Positions 31,616 through 41,485 of a stretch of DNA of 50,402 nt are shown one piece after another (within the stretch, counting starts at the first letter, position 1; every line of letters begins with the position of its first letter). Position numbers and translations under genes: made by a program. The notes under the pieces were generated by a model. It saw only the letters and a list, made by a program, of their open reading frames with translations, was not told the origin of the DNA and searched no databases. The stretch spans positions 37,650 to 88,051 of the forward strand of contig PLQC01000124.1 in assembly GCA_003159675.1 (NCBI GenBank). Direction: 5' to 3'. This stretch comes from Limisphaerales bacterium. GTDB taxonomy: Bacteria; Verrucomicrobiota; Verrucomicrobiia; Limisphaerales; BOG-1460.

Positions 31616-32308
31616 TCAACCGGCCTGCGCCTTGTTCTCCACGAACCCGTTCACGATGGTGACGCTGGCCGAGGTGCCGAGACGCGTGGCCCCGGCGGCG
31701 ATCATGGCCAGGGCTGTCTGCGTGTCGCGGATGCCGCCCGAGGCTTTCACCCCGAATTCCGGCCCGACCGTTTCCCGCATCAATTGCACGTCCTCCACCG
31801 TCGCGCCACCGGTGCCGAATCCGGTGGAGGTTTTGACAAAATGCGCGCCGCTTTCGACGGCGAGGCGGCAGGCGCGGATTTTCTCCTCGCGCGTCAGGAG
31901 GCAGGTTTCAAGAATGACTTTCACCGGGCGCTCGTCCGCCGCTTCCACCAGATCCCGCAGTTCGCGCAAAACATATTTGTCGTCGCCGTCCTTGAGTCGT
32001 CCGATGTTGATGACCACGTCGATTTCGTGCGCGCCGTCATCGATGGCCGCCTCGATTTCAAGGCGTTTGGCATCGCCCGACATGGCGCCGAGCGGGAATC
32101 CGGCGACACAGGCAACCTTGACGTCGGAATTGTCCAGTAGATGACAGGCCAGATCCACCCGCGAGCCGTTGACGCAGACGCTCCAAAAGCCGTGTTGCCG
32201 GGCCTCGGCGCAGAGTTGCTCGATGTCCCTGGCGGTGGCGGCGGCTCTCAGAAGAGTATGGTCGATGCAAGACGCGAATTGCGCGGGCGTGAGCATTTGC
32301 TTGTGCAT
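31616..32308 (-). CDS. deoC: Deoxyribose-phosphate aldolase
   Basis: Splits 2-deoxyribose 5-phosphate to glyceraldehyde 3-phosphate and acetaldehyde in deoxynucleoside breakdown. It has 230 residues from ATG 32308; the frame extends to a TTG at 32320. CIDHTLL near residue 14, VCVNGSRV near 44, VAGFPLGA near 69, EIDVVINIG near 96, KVILETCLL near 130 and the Schiff-base Lys in FVKTSTGFGTGGAT near 156 are all present. It follows the GH95 gene by 67 bases on the same strand and may share its transcript. Confidence 0.94.
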   Translation of the reverse strand: MHKQMLTPAQFASCIDHTLLRAAATARDIEQLCAEARQHGFWSVCVNGSRVDLACHLLDNSDVKVACVAGFPLGAMSGDAKRLEIEAAIDDGAHEIDVVINIGRLKDGDDKYVLRELRDLVEAADERPVKVILETCLLTREEKIRACRLAVESGAHFVKTSTGFGTGGATVEDVQLMRETVGPEFGVKASGGIRDTQTALAMIAAGATRLGTSASVTIVNGFVENKAQAG

Positions 32309-32375
32309 GACGGGCGGCAAGCGTGGTCCAGGCTGGTGGAACCGTCAATCGCGGAAAGACGCGGGGGCCCCCGGC

Positions 32376-34814
32376 TCATCCTGCGGCCGGTTTCAGCTCT
32401 CCATTCAGATTATATGATTTTCCACGTTTCGTCGCGAGCTCCACCTCGTTGTTCCCCAACCGTATTATGCAGGGGTTTCCCAGGAGAGAACGAATCGTCG
32501 CGTTCGCCAGCTTTCCGTCTTTCCAGGTCATGTCCACCTCGAAGCCACCTCGCGCGCGGAGTCCTTTGACCGAGCCGTTGGCCCAGGCCTGTGGGAGCGC
32601 CGGCAGCAACTCAAGAATCCTGACTTCCGGCTTCCGACCACCCGCTTCCGCCTCGTGGCTTTGGAGCAGCATCTCGGCGATCCCGGCGGTGCCGCCGAAG
32701 TTACCGTCGATCTGAAACGGCGGATGCGTGTCGAATAGATTCGGCAGGGTGGATTTCTGGAGGAGTGCCTGCACGTTTTCGTACGCCTTGTCCGCGTCAT
32801 GGAAGCGCGCCCAATAATTAATGATCCATGCCCGGCTCCAGCCCGTGTGTCCCCCGCCGTGGGCGAGGCGATAATCGATGGTTTTGCGCGCGGCGGCCAG
32901 GTACTCGGGCGTCTGATTCCGCGTGAACTGATGGCCCGGATACAGGCCGAACAGGTGCGAGATATGGCGGTGTCCCGGCTCCGGTTCCTGGAATTCCTCC
33001 GCCCATTCCATCAGCCTCCCATCCGAACCGATGCCCGGCCAGGCCAGCTTGTCGAGTGCGGCCTGGACTTGCGCGGTCAGGTCGTCCTGAATCCCGAGGA
33101 CGCGGGCGGCGGCAAAGAAGTTGTTGAAGGTGTCCCAGGTGATTTCCTGGTCCATCGAGTCACCCATGGAAACACTGTGGTTTTTGCCGTCGGGACCGAT
33201 GAATTCGTTTTCGGGCGATGCGCTGGGACCGGACACCAGTTTGCCGGTCTTCGGATTGGGCACGAGCCAGTCGAGCAGGAACAGAGAGGCGTCCCGGAGG
33301 ATCGGATACGCGCGGTCCCTCAGAAATGCGCAGTCGCCGGTGAACCAGTAATGCTCGATGAATTGCCTCGTGCACCAGGCGCCCCCCATCTGCCACAGGG
33401 CCCATTTCGGCTCGCCGCCCGTGGGCGTATACAGCCACGCATCGGTCGTGTAATGGCCGACGAAGCCGCGCGCGCCGTAATAATCATGCGCCGTTTTTCG
33501 CCCGGAAGTGGCCGCATAGGCTTCGATGAAGTCAAAGAATGGCTCGTGGCACTCTGAAAGGTTGCACACTTCGGCCGGCCAGTAATCCATCTGGATGTTG
33601 ATGTTGATGTGATAATCGGAACCCCACGGGGCCCAGATGTCCTTGTTCCAGATGCCCTGCAAATTTGAGGCCATGCCGCCGGGCCGGGACGATCCCATCA
33701 GCAGGTAACGGCCATATTGGAAATACAGCGCCACCAAATCCGGGTCCTCGGCGCCATTCTTCACCGCTTCCAACCGCTCGTCGGTCGGCATGCCTGGCGC
33801 CGGGGCGGCCGAGAGCCGCAGATCCACCCGGCGGAAAAGGCTCCGGTGGTCCTTGACGCTGCGTTCCCTGAGGCTGTCGTAAGCGCCCCTGGAAGCGGCG
33901 TCCGCCACCTTGAGCGCCCGCTCGCGATAATCGGTGGTGAGTGGATCGAGCGGGTTCTTGCGATTATAGTCCGTGGCGGCAGCCACGAGCAGCGTGACCT
34001 CGTCAGCATTGGTGACGGTGAGCCGGTCTCCCGCGGCATCGACCCGGCCGCCTTCCGCCACCGCCTTCAGCACAGCCGCGAAATTGACCCCGCTCGTGTG
34101 ATTGCCGGCGGGTGCCTGTCTGCTCATGAGGAGCGTGTCCGGCCCGGAGGCGGCCACCTGGACATCCGGCCTTTTCAGTTCAGCCTCGAAATTGATTTTG
34201 CCCGGATGATCGGCCGAGAGATGAATCGCGATGACCTGATCGGGCGCGCTGGAGAAAACCTCGCGACGATAAGTGACGCCGTCCATTTTGAAGGTCGTCA
34301 CGGCGAGGCCGGTATCGAGGTCCAGGGAGCGGCGGTAGTCGGTTGCCTCGTCCTCCAGACCGGTTGTGAGGAACAGCTCCCCCATCGTCTGGTAGCTGTT
34401 GCCTTCTCCTTTCCCGATCAGGAGCTTGCTCCGGACCAGCCGCTCCGCCTCGGAGTAGTTGCCGTCGAAGAGCAACCGCCGGATTTCGGGCATGGCTTTG
34501 TAGGCGCCCTCGGGAATCGGCTGCGCGCCGCCGCCGGACCAGAGGGTGTCTTCGTTCAGTTGAATGTGTTCTCCGGTGACACCGCCGAACACCATGGCGC
34601 CGAGCCGGCCATTGCCGACCGGCAGTGCCTCTTCCCATGTTGCCGCCGGCCGACGGTACCAGAGCGAGAGGGGTTCCGCAGGAGGCGCCGCGGCGCCGGA
34701 AATCCGGTTGGTCCGGGTTGAGTCCGCGCCGAGGGCGCCGGTGACCGTGGCGAGATACAAAGCAAAAGCAAGGGCGGATCGGGTTTTCACAAGGATCGGA
34801 TTTGCGCGCCTCAT
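32376..34814 (-). CDS. GH95-family alpha-L-fucosidase (or alpha-L-galactosidase), secreted
   Basis: A glycoside hydrolase of 812 residues, inverting, usually cleaving terminal alpha-1,2-linked fucose. A signal peptide covers about residues 1-29 (ending ALGA). The N-terminal beta domain opens with [20 protein letters not shown]. The six-hairpin core contains [10 protein letters not shown] near 383 and the two Asn of [12 protein letters not shown] near 403. The likely catalytic Glu is in SPENEF near 536. [13 protein letters not shown] lies near 620 and [16 protein letters not shown] near 701. All family landmarks are present. It ends a minus-strand operon with uronate genes, 22 bases after the MFS gene. 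Confidence 0.93.
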   Translation of the reverse strand: MRRANPILVKTRSALAFALYLATVTGALGADSTRTNRISGAAAPPAEPLSLWYRRPAATWEEALPVGNGRLGAMVFGGVTGEHIQLNEDTLWSGGGAQPIPEGAYKAMPEIRRLLFDGNYSEAERLVRSKLLIGKGEGNSYQTMGELFLTTGLEDEATDYRRSLDLDTGLAVTTFKMDGVTYRREVFSSAPDQVIAIHLSADHPGKINFEAELKRPDVQVAASGPDTLLMSRQAPAGNHTSGVNFAAVLKAVAEGGRVDAAGDRLTVTNADEVTLLVAAATDYNRKNPLDPLTTDYRERALKVADAASRGAYDSLRERSVKDHRSLFRRVDLRLSAAPAPGMPTDERLEAVKNGAEDPDLVALYFQYGRYLLMGSSRPGGMASNLQGIWNKDIWAPWGSDYHININIQMDYWPAEVCNLSECHEPFFDFIEAYAATSGRKTAHDYYGARGFVGHYTTDAWLYTPTGGEPKWALWQMGGAWCTRQFIEHYWFTGDCAFLRDRAYPILRDASLFLLDWLVPNPKTGKLVSGPSASPENEFIGPDGKNHSVSMGDSMDQEITWDTFNNFFAAARVLGIQDDLTAQVQAALDKLAWPGIGSDGRLMEWAEEFQEPEPGHRHISHLFGLYPGHQFTRNQTPEYLAAARKTIDYRLAHGGGHTGWSRAWIINYWARFHDADKAYENVQALLQKSTLPNLFDTHPPFQIDGNFGGTAGIAEMLLQSHEAEAGGRKPEVRILELLPALPQAWANGSVKGLRARGGFEVDMTWKDGKLANATIRSLLGNPCIIRLGNNEVELATKRGKSYNLNGELKPAAG

Positions 34815-34836
34815 CCGGCGCGCGACGGCCGTCTGT

Positions 34837-36237
34837 TCACAGGTCGTTGATGGGTTGATGCCTTGGCACCAGGATTTTCATGAGGATCCACGCCGTCAGA
34901 TAGCTCAGGCCGCAGATGGTGAACATGATGAGGTAGGCGGTCTGCGGAGTGTGGCTGAAGGCATCCGTCAGTCTGCCCGCCAGCATCTGGATCGACACCC
35001 CGCCAATGCCTCCGGCCATGGTGCCGATGCCGGTGACCGAGCCCACGGATTTCTTTGGAAACATGTCGGAGACCGTCGTGAAGAGGTTTGCGGACCAGGC
35101 CTGATGCGCGGCGGCGGCGATGCAAATCACAGCGACGGCCAACACGGATGCCCTTTGCCCGAAGTGACCGACATTGCCAAAGTACTGGGTCGTCAACACG
35201 GTCAGCGGGAATACGGCAATGATAAACATGGCGGTCATGCGCGCCTGGTAAACCTGCATCCCCCGTTTTATGAGCGTCATGGGAATGCTGCCTCCATAGA
35301 CGCTGCCGACGATGGCGACTCCGTACACAATGAATGTCGGCAACATGACATCGTGCTTCGTCATCCCAAACTGCTTTTTCAAATAGTCCGGCAGCCAGAA
35401 CAGGTAGAACCACCAGACGCCATCGGTCATGAATTTGCCGCAAAAGAACGCCCAGGTCTGCCGGTAGCCAAAAAGCCTGCCCCAGGAAACCTTCCCCTTG
35501 TCACCGCCGCCGATATCGCCGGTGTCTTCATCATCGATGTGGATGTAATCGTTTTCGGCTTTTGAAAGCCGTTTCTGCCTGGCGGGGGTGTCGTAGAGCC
35601 AAAACCAGAATATCAGCCAGAGAAAGCCCGCTGCGCCCGTGAAAATGAACGCCATCTTCCATCCCTTCTGGTCGCCGAAATGAATCATGCACCAGGGGAC
35701 AAACAGGGCGGCAATCATGGCGCCAAAATTCGAGCCGCTGTTGAATATCCCGGTCGCCAACGCCCGTTCGCGCTTGGGGAACCATTCGGCGACCGTTTTG
35801 ATGGAGGCGGGAAAATTGCCGGCTTCGCCGACGCCGAACGCGCTGCGGACCAAAATGTGCATCGCCAGCAGCCGTCCGACGAAGGCATTGAGAATCCCGA
35901 ATATGGACCAGACGATCAGTGAAAGGGCCAGACCCAGCTTGGTTCCGATCTTATCGATAACCCATCCGACGAGGACCGTCATTCCTGCGTAAACTCCGGT
36001 GAAGAAAGAAGTCAGGAAGGCGAAGTCCGTGTTGGACCAGCCAAAGCCCCCCCGGTCGGTCGGCAGGCAGAAGAACTCCTTCAGGTAGCTGATGACCTGC
36101 CGGTCCAGGTAGTTGAAGGTTGTGGCGAAAAACAGCAAACCACAGATGACCCAGCGGTAATGGGTCAGGGCGCCTTCCGTTTGGGAGCGGACAGTTGCGT
36201 CCCGGCCCGGACCCGTGGATTCAGTGGAATTGGACAT
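34837..36237 (-). CDS. MFS transporter, hexuronate (ExuT/ACS family) type
   Basis: Probable uronate:proton symporter of 466 residues with about 12 membrane helices. The first helix region reads [22 protein letters not shown], the usual ACS-family start. The loop motif [10 protein letters not shown] is near residue 92, and [28 protein letters not shown] near 130 is characteristic of ExuT/GudP-like carriers (given here as two parts: [17 protein letters not shown] and [11 protein letters not shown]). ATG 36237 is preferred because GAGGG lies at ribosome-site distance. A GTG at 36252 would overlap the kduD stop. It sits between kduD and the GH95 gene. Confidence 0.9.
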   Translation of the reverse strand: MSNSTESTGPGRDATVRSQTEGALTHYRWVICGLLFFATTFNYLDRQVISYLKEFFCLPTDRGGFGWSNTDFAFLTSFFTGVYAGMTVLVGWVIDKIGTKLGLALSLIVWSIFGILNAFVGRLLAMHILVRSAFGVGEAGNFPASIKTVAEWFPKRERALATGIFNSGSNFGAMIAALFVPWCMIHFGDQKGWKMAFIFTGAAGFLWLIFWFWLYDTPARQKRLSKAENDYIHIDDEDTGDIGGGDKGKVSWGRLFGYRQTWAFFCGKFMTDGVWWFYLFWLPDYLKKQFGMTKHDVMLPTFIVYGVAIVGSVYGGSIPMTLIKRGMQVYQARMTAMFIIAVFPLTVLTTQYFGNVGHFGQRASVLAVAVICIAAAAHQAWSANLFTTVSDMFPKKSVGSVTGIGTMAGGIGGVSIQMLAGRLTDAFSHTPQTAYLIMFTICGLSYLTAWILMKILVPRHQPINDL

Positions 36238-36248
36238 AAAAAGTGCCC

Positions 36249-37028
36249 TCACCGCGCCAGCCAGCCGCCGTCAACGGCAATGGTGTAACCGTGCATATAG
36301 TCGGATGCGGCCGACGCCAGAAACACGGCCGCGCCCTGCAGATCTTCGGGCGAACCCCAGCGGCCCGCGGGAATGCGCGCCAGGATTTCCGCATTGCGCT
36401 TCGCGTCGGCCCGCAGGGCCGCCGTGTTGTCGGTCTGCATGTAGCCGGGCGCGATGGCGTTGACGTTGATGCCGTGCGGCGCGAGTTCGTTGGCCAGGAT
36501 CCGCGTCAGACCCATCACCGCGCTTTTCGACGCGGTATAGGAGGGCACGCGGATTCCGCCCTGGAACGAAAGCATGGAGGCGATGTTGATGATTTTTCCC
36601 CCGCGCCCCTGTTTCACCATCTGCACTGCGGCGGCCTGGCTCAGAAAAAACAGGCTCTTCTGGTTCACCTGGATGACTTCATCCCAGTCCGTTTCGGTGA
36701 ATTCCAGCAGCGGCGCCCGGCGGATGATGCCCGCGTTGTTCACGAGAATGTCGATGCCGCCGAGCTCCTTCACCGCCGCATCGACAATGCGCGGCACGGC
36801 GCCGGGATCGAGGAGGTTGGCCTGAATCTGGCAGACGCGCCGGCCCAACACGCGAATTTTCCGGGCCGCTTCCTCCGTCGCAGTGGAAGCGACCAGCGCC
36901 ACGTCGGCCCCCGCCTCCGCGAGTCCCAGGGCCATGCCCTGGCCCAGGCCCCGGCTGGCGCCTGTGACAATCGCCACCTTGCCGTTCAATTTGAATTGAT
37001 CGAGGATCATCCGGTTTGCCTTTGTCAT
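36249..37028 (-). CDS. kduD: 2-dehydro-3-deoxy-D-gluconate 5-dehydrogenase (short-chain dehydrogenase)
   Basis: Reduces 2,5-diketo-3-deoxygluconate to KDG in pectin or unsaturated-uronate catabolism. It is a 259-residue short-chain dehydrogenase. TGASRGLGQG near residue 22 is the cofactor site, NNAGIIRR near 98 is typical of KduD, the catalytic Tyr and Lys are in YTASKSAV near 163-167, and it ends in HGYTIAVDGGWLAR. Its ATG overlaps the kduI stop (ATGA, 37025-37028), so it is translated together with KduI, which makes its substrate. Confidence 0.93.
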   Translation of the reverse strand: MTKANRMILDQFKLNGKVAIVTGASRGLGQGMALGLAEAGADVALVASTATEEAARKIRVLGRRVCQIQANLLDPGAVPRIVDAAVKELGGIDILVNNAGIIRRAPLLEFTETDWDEVIQVNQKSLFFLSQAAAVQMVKQGRGGKIINIASMLSFQGGIRVPSYTASKSAVMGLTRILANELAPHGINVNAIAPGYMQTDNTAALRADAKRNAEILARIPAGRWGSPEDLQGAAVFLASAASDYMHGYTIAVDGGWLAR

Positions 37029-37855
37029 TTCAATTGGTCCACCGGCGCGGGATCCATGTCGTCGAACGTCTGGTTCTCACCGCCCATGCCCCAGCAAAAG
37101 CTGTAGGCGCCGGTGCCGCAGCCGCAATGAACAGACCAACCCGGCGAAATCACCGCCTGCCGGTCGGCCACGACCAGATGCCGCGTTTGGCGCGGCGCAC
37201 CCATGAAGTGCATGACACGCCGCTGCGGGCCGAGGTCGAAATACAGGTAAATCTCCGAGCGCCGCGTGTGGGTGTGCGGCGGCATGGTGTTCCAGACCGA
37301 TCCTTCTTCGATCTGGGTGAATCCCATGACCAACTGGCAACTCCGGATCCCGCCGGCGTGGATGTACTTGTAAATCGTGCGGCGATTCGCGTCCGCCGCG
37401 GCGCCCAGGTCAACGCGCGCCGCGTCCCTGGCGCGGGCCAGCGTCGTCGGATACGACGCATGCGCCGGGTAACTGAGCAGATAAAACGCGGCCGGAGCCG
37501 CCGCCTCGCGGCTCGAAAAAGACAGGTCCCGGCTGCCGCGCCCGACGTAAAGACAGTCCAGTTTTCCCAGGTCATATTGCTTGCCGTCCACGTGCACCGC
37601 CCCTTCGCCGCCGACGTTCAGGATGCCGAGCTCGCGCCGCTCGCAGAAATAGGCTGCGCGAAGCTCCGCGTCCACCGCCGCCCGGAGCGAGGACTCCGTC
37701 GGCACCGCAGAGCCCACGATGGCGCGGTCGGCATCGGTATAGGCCAATTCGACCTTTCCCGGCGCGAAGAGGGATTCGATCAGGAATGCCGCGCGCAGTT
37801 CGTCGGTGTTGTATTTGGGATAATCGCTTTGATTTGGAGAGGATCGGATTTGCAT
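37025..37855 (-). CDS. kduI: 5-dehydro-4-deoxy-D-glucuronate isomerase
   Basis: Isomerises the linear unsaturated uronate product to 2,5-diketo-3-deoxygluconate. It has 276 residues from ATG 37855; a longer in-frame start at 37918 would overlap the upstream gene. The metal site of this cupin is visible in PPHTHTRRSEIYLYFDL (two His and a Glu near residues 194-201), and a further His is in SVHCGCGTGAYSFCWGMGG near 243. The protein starts after SSMQIRSSPNQ and has the usual length. It lies 26 bases after the GH105 gene. Confidence 0.94.
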   Translation of the reverse strand: MQIRSSPNQSDYPKYNTDELRAAFLIESLFAPGKVELAYTDADRAIVGSAVPTESSLRAAVDAELRAAYFCERRELGILNVGGEGAVHVDGKQYDLGKLDCLYVGRGSRDLSFSSREAAAPAAFYLLSYPAHASYPTTLARARDAARVDLGAAADANRRTIYKYIHAGGIRSCQLVMGFTQIEEGSVWNTMPPHTHTRRSEIYLYFDLGPQRRVMHFMGAPRQTRHLVVADRQAVISPGWSVHCGCGTGAYSFCWGMGGENQTFDDMDPAPVDQLK

Positions 37856-37881
37856 AGATGATTTCACGGTCAATCCCGGCG

Positions 37882-39777
37882 TCATCGCGCCTTGAAGGTT
37901 GAAATGTAGTTTATCCACGAGTTCCTGTCAGGAAAATCTCCGCTCCGGGTCCAGCCTGCGCCGGCGTAATAAACGAACGGCAGCCCGCGTTTGACCTCGG
38001 TTTGCAGAAATGCCTCGTCTTTCATTTGCATCGGTGTCGCGGGGGAAGTCATGACCACGCCGCAGCCAATCGTCCCGTTCGGCGGCTGCTCCGGTTCCCA
38101 ATACGCCATCCAGGAATTGTCCTTGCCGAACTGGAGTGTGCCGCCGCCTTCGCGTTTGGCGATGCCGACCGCAACCGGCAGTTCGTCCGGACCTCCGTCC
38201 CAGTCGAGCAGGCACTCGATCCGGTTCAAATTGGAACCTGTTTCGAGCGAGATGCGCCTCGTCTCGCGAACCGTGACTCCCGCTGCGTCATACGGGGCAT
38301 AACTCAGTTCAAAAACGACACGTTCCGGCCCGCATTCCAGAATGTGCCAGGTCAGAAAATTACTCGCGACGCACAATCTGCCTTCGAGCCAGATGCCGGT
38401 TCCACCGCACCCACGGCCCGACCCGACCTTGTACATGTCCAGCCCTTCGCCGTGGTCCGCGTGGTGGTCGTCAAGGTAATACCATTTCTCGATGACCGGC
38501 CGGCAGGTGCGTTTGACCCAGACGTCGATGCCGCTGCTGATTTCACCCGCACGCTCCAGTGCGGGGCCATACATGCGAAATGCGATGCGGTCGTTTTCCC
38601 AGGCAAAATCCTCGTTGCGCTGCGGCAGGAACGCGCCATAAGCCGCGGCCGGGACTTCGCTCAATGCCAGCCGATACACCTCGCTGCCGGCAAGCAGAAA
38701 GGCGCCGACGCCATAAACGTCCGAAGACACCGGATCGAATTCCCTCGGATCGGCGCCGATGGGCTGGACGTGCTCGAGTTTTCCCTCGGGCGTGACACAT
38801 CGAACGAGGGCTTTCCATGCCTTGCGGACGACCGGCTCGAAGGCGGCGCGATCGAGAATGCCCCGGTTGACTCCCCATGCGAGCGCGAAGGTGTCGAAGC
38901 CGGAGCCGCTCGTTTCCTGGAGCGGATACGAAGCCGGGTCCAGCAAGCTGGAACGCCACAAACCGTCCGTTTGCTGGAGGGAGGCGATTTTCGCGGCCAT
39001 TTGGCTGAATTGTAGTTCGAAGAACTTTCGATCCGGATACTCCGGCGGCAGGTTTTGCAGTACGCGCGCCAACCCGGCCAGCACCCAGCCATTGCCGCGA
39101 CTCCAAAAAACTTTCCTGCCGTTCGCCTCATGCTGGTTGAGATACCGGCTGTCGCGGAAATAGAGATGCTCGTCTTTGTCGTACAGCAGGTCCGACGTGA
39201 CATGCCATTCCCGGTCCATGAAATCAAGACAGCGCCTGTCCCCTGTGGCGTTGTAGAGCCGCACCCACGCGGGAGGCGCCATGAACAAGGCGTCGCACCA
39301 GGACCAGCGGACGCCGGAGCCGTCGGTCACGAAATGCAAATCGTCGGACCTGGGATGCGCGAGGATGGCGTCGAAGCGTTCCTTGACCGGGCCGAGCATG
39401 GCCGGGTCACGATGCTGCAGGTAGAGGTCCAGGTAGGTTTAGGCCACGCATTGATCGTCGGCGTGATAGGTGCGCGGGCGAAGTTTCCACCCTTGGCGCT
39501 CGCCCATCTCCACCATGGCATCATGATACTTCGCGTCATCGGCGATGTCGCTGAGCGCCATGATTCCGGTGTACAACGCCCCATACGTCCAGTCGGCCGG
39601 CGGATGCCGCAGCGGTTGAGCCAACTGCCAGTCGGCCGCTTTCTTCACCGTGCCGAGAACGGCCTGCGGCGAGAACTCGCCCGAGATCCTCGCGATTTCG
39701 GCCTTGGATTCAATTGCCGCTCCGGACCGGAGTGAAAGAACGAGCGCAACTGCGAGGAGAATGGCGGGAGGTTTCAT
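37882..39777 (-). pseudogene. GH105-type unsaturated glycuronyl hydrolase with DUF4861 domain, interrupted by an in-frame TAA
   Basis: Would encode about 630 residues. There is a signal peptide (residues 1-21 from ATG 39777), a six-hairpin GH88/GH105 domain (about 25-350; WTYGALYTGIMAL, YHADDQCVA, the candidate catalytic Asp in WCDALFMAPP near 161), and a DUF4861-like C-terminal domain (AWENDRIAFRMYGPAL, KWYYLDDHHADHGEG). Codon 113 (39439-39441) is TAA. The frame continues without a shift as TYLDLYLQHRDP, where relatives have a Gln before the Thr, so a CAA-to-TAA change is likely. A shorter product could start at MLGPVKERF (39399) but would lack the signal peptide. GH105 enzymes free unsaturated galacturonate or glucuronate from oligosaccharides. 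Confidence 0.8.
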
Positions 39778-39883
39778 TTTTCGCGTGCTCGTTGAGCCGG
39801 TCAGCCGAGGTATCATGGCGAAATTAAATCCTCCCAGTCAAGTCACCCTGTGCGCTGGAACACCGCGGCGCGAGGTATTGTCT

Positions 39884-41473
39884 TCAGTGCACCGCAACTG
39901 GTTTCGAGCCGGGGCGCACGCGCTTGAACAACAAGACCATGGGAAGGCACACCAGACACAGGACGCCAAACAGCCTGAAGTCCTCGACAAACGCCCATAG
40001 ACTGGCCTGGCGCAGCAGGGAATTGTAAACGAGGCCCGCCGCCTGTTGATGGGCCTGATAGGAGCCGCTGACGGCAGACAGCGCGTGTTGGGCCATGACC
40101 ACATGCCGGTTGTATTCGAGATTGTACGGCGTCAGGTTCGAGACCATCGTGGCCTGGTGGACCTGCGCGCGGCGTGAAATCAGGGTGCTTACCATGGCGA
40201 TGCCGAAGCTTCCGCCAAGGTTGCGCATGAGGTTGAAGATGCCGGTGGCATTACCCATCTGGTCCTGACGCAAGTAACCCATGGTCGCGGTCGTCAGCGG
40301 CACGAAGATGAAACTGATGGCGACTCCATTCAACACACTGGGCCAGATCACGCTCCATACGGAAATCTCGAGGTTGATGTGGCCCAGCCAGAAGGACGAG
40401 GCCGCCAGCAATATGAATCCGATGCCCATCAGCAAGCGATTTCGCACCCGCCCGACGAGGCGGCCCACGATGGATGTGGTGATGAAGGCTCCCAGGCCGC
40501 GCGGGCTCAGAGCGAACCCGCTTTGAAGCGCGGGATAGCCCATCAGGGTCTGCAGGAAAATCGGCAAGGCCGCCGTGGTGCCGTACAACACGCCACCCAG
40601 ACAGGTGATCAGCACGATCCCCGAGGTGAAGTTGCGACTCTTCAGGATGCGCAGATTCACGATGGGATGAGCGGTCCGGAGTTCGCGCACCACGAACGCC
40701 AGGAAGCAGGCTGCCGAAACGACCATGAACCAGGTGATCCAGGTGGACTCGAACCAGTCTTCCTCCTGGCCCTTGTCCAGGACGATTTGCAGAGTGCCCA
40801 GCCAGATTGCCAGGAACGAGAACCCCAGGAAATCAATGCGCTCAATCTTGGCATTCTTGATATACGGCGGATCCTCGATCACCGCCTGCGCCATGAGCAT
40901 CGCAAAAATCCCGACCGGCACGTTGATGTAAAAAATCCAGCGCCAGGAATAATTGTCCGTGATCCATCCGCCCAGCGTTGGTCCCAGAATGGGCGCGACG
41001 ATCACTCCCATGCCGTAGGTCGCCATGGCGGCGCCGTGCTTCTCGGGCGGGAAACTCTCCAGCAACACGGCCTGCGCGATCGGCTGCATCGCTCCGCCGC
41101 CGAAGCCCTGGAGAATGCGCGCCACGATGAGGAACTGCAGGGTGGGCGCCATGCCGCAAAGGATCGAGGCCCCGGTGAATATGCCGATGCACATCACCAG
41201 CAGGCGGCGGCGGCCGAAATAGATTCCGAGCCAGCCGGTGATCGGCAGCACGATGGCATTCGAAACCAGATAACTGGTCAGCACCCAGGTGGCCTCCTCG
41301 GTCGTCGCAGAGAGATTGCCCGCGATGTGAGGCAGGGAAACGTTCGCGACGGACGTGTCCAGGATTTCCATGAACGTGGCCGACATCACAGCGACGGCAA
41401 TCAGCCATGGATTGTGGGTCGGGCGCCAAGGCGCGGGCGCAGAGGAAGGTCTGCTTGTGGGAGAGTCCGCCAT
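39884..41473 (-). CDS. EmrB/QacA-type MFS drug exporter (DHA2 family)
   Basis: A 529-residue proton-driven exporter with about 14 membrane helices. The first helix has the DHA2 signature ATFMEILDTSVANVSLPHIAG. The motif VLTSYLVSNAIVLPITGWLG follows, then GRRRLLV in the loop and ARILQGFGGG in helix 4. The C-terminal tail is short. It starts 12 bases after the HlyD-type gene on the same strand, a standard EmrAB pair that forms a tripartite pump with an outer-membrane channel. No TolC-like gene is in this window. Substrates are unknown. Confidence 0.93.
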   Translation of the reverse strand: MADSPTSRPSSAPAPWRPTHNPWLIAVAVMSATFMEILDTSVANVSLPHIAGNLSATTEEATWVLTSYLVSNAIVLPITGWLGIYFGRRRLLVMCIGIFTGASILCGMAPTLQFLIVARILQGFGGGAMQPIAQAVLLESFPPEKHGAAMATYGMGVIVAPILGPTLGGWITDNYSWRWIFYINVPVGIFAMLMAQAVIEDPPYIKNAKIERIDFLGFSFLAIWLGTLQIVLDKGQEEDWFESTWITWFMVVSAACFLAFVVRELRTAHPIVNLRILKSRNFTSGIVLITCLGGVLYGTTAALPIFLQTLMGYPALQSGFALSPRGLGAFITTSIVGRLVGRVRNRLLMGIGFILLAASSFWLGHINLEISVWSVIWPSVLNGVAISFIFVPLTTATMGYLRQDQMGNATGIFNLMRNLGGSFGIAMVSTLISRRAQVHQATMVSNLTPYNLEYNRHVVMAQHALSAVSGSYQAHQQAAGLVYNSLLRQASLWAFVEDFRLFGVLCLVCLPMVLLFKRVRPGSKPVAVH

Positions 41474-41485
41474 GGGTTGCTCTCT

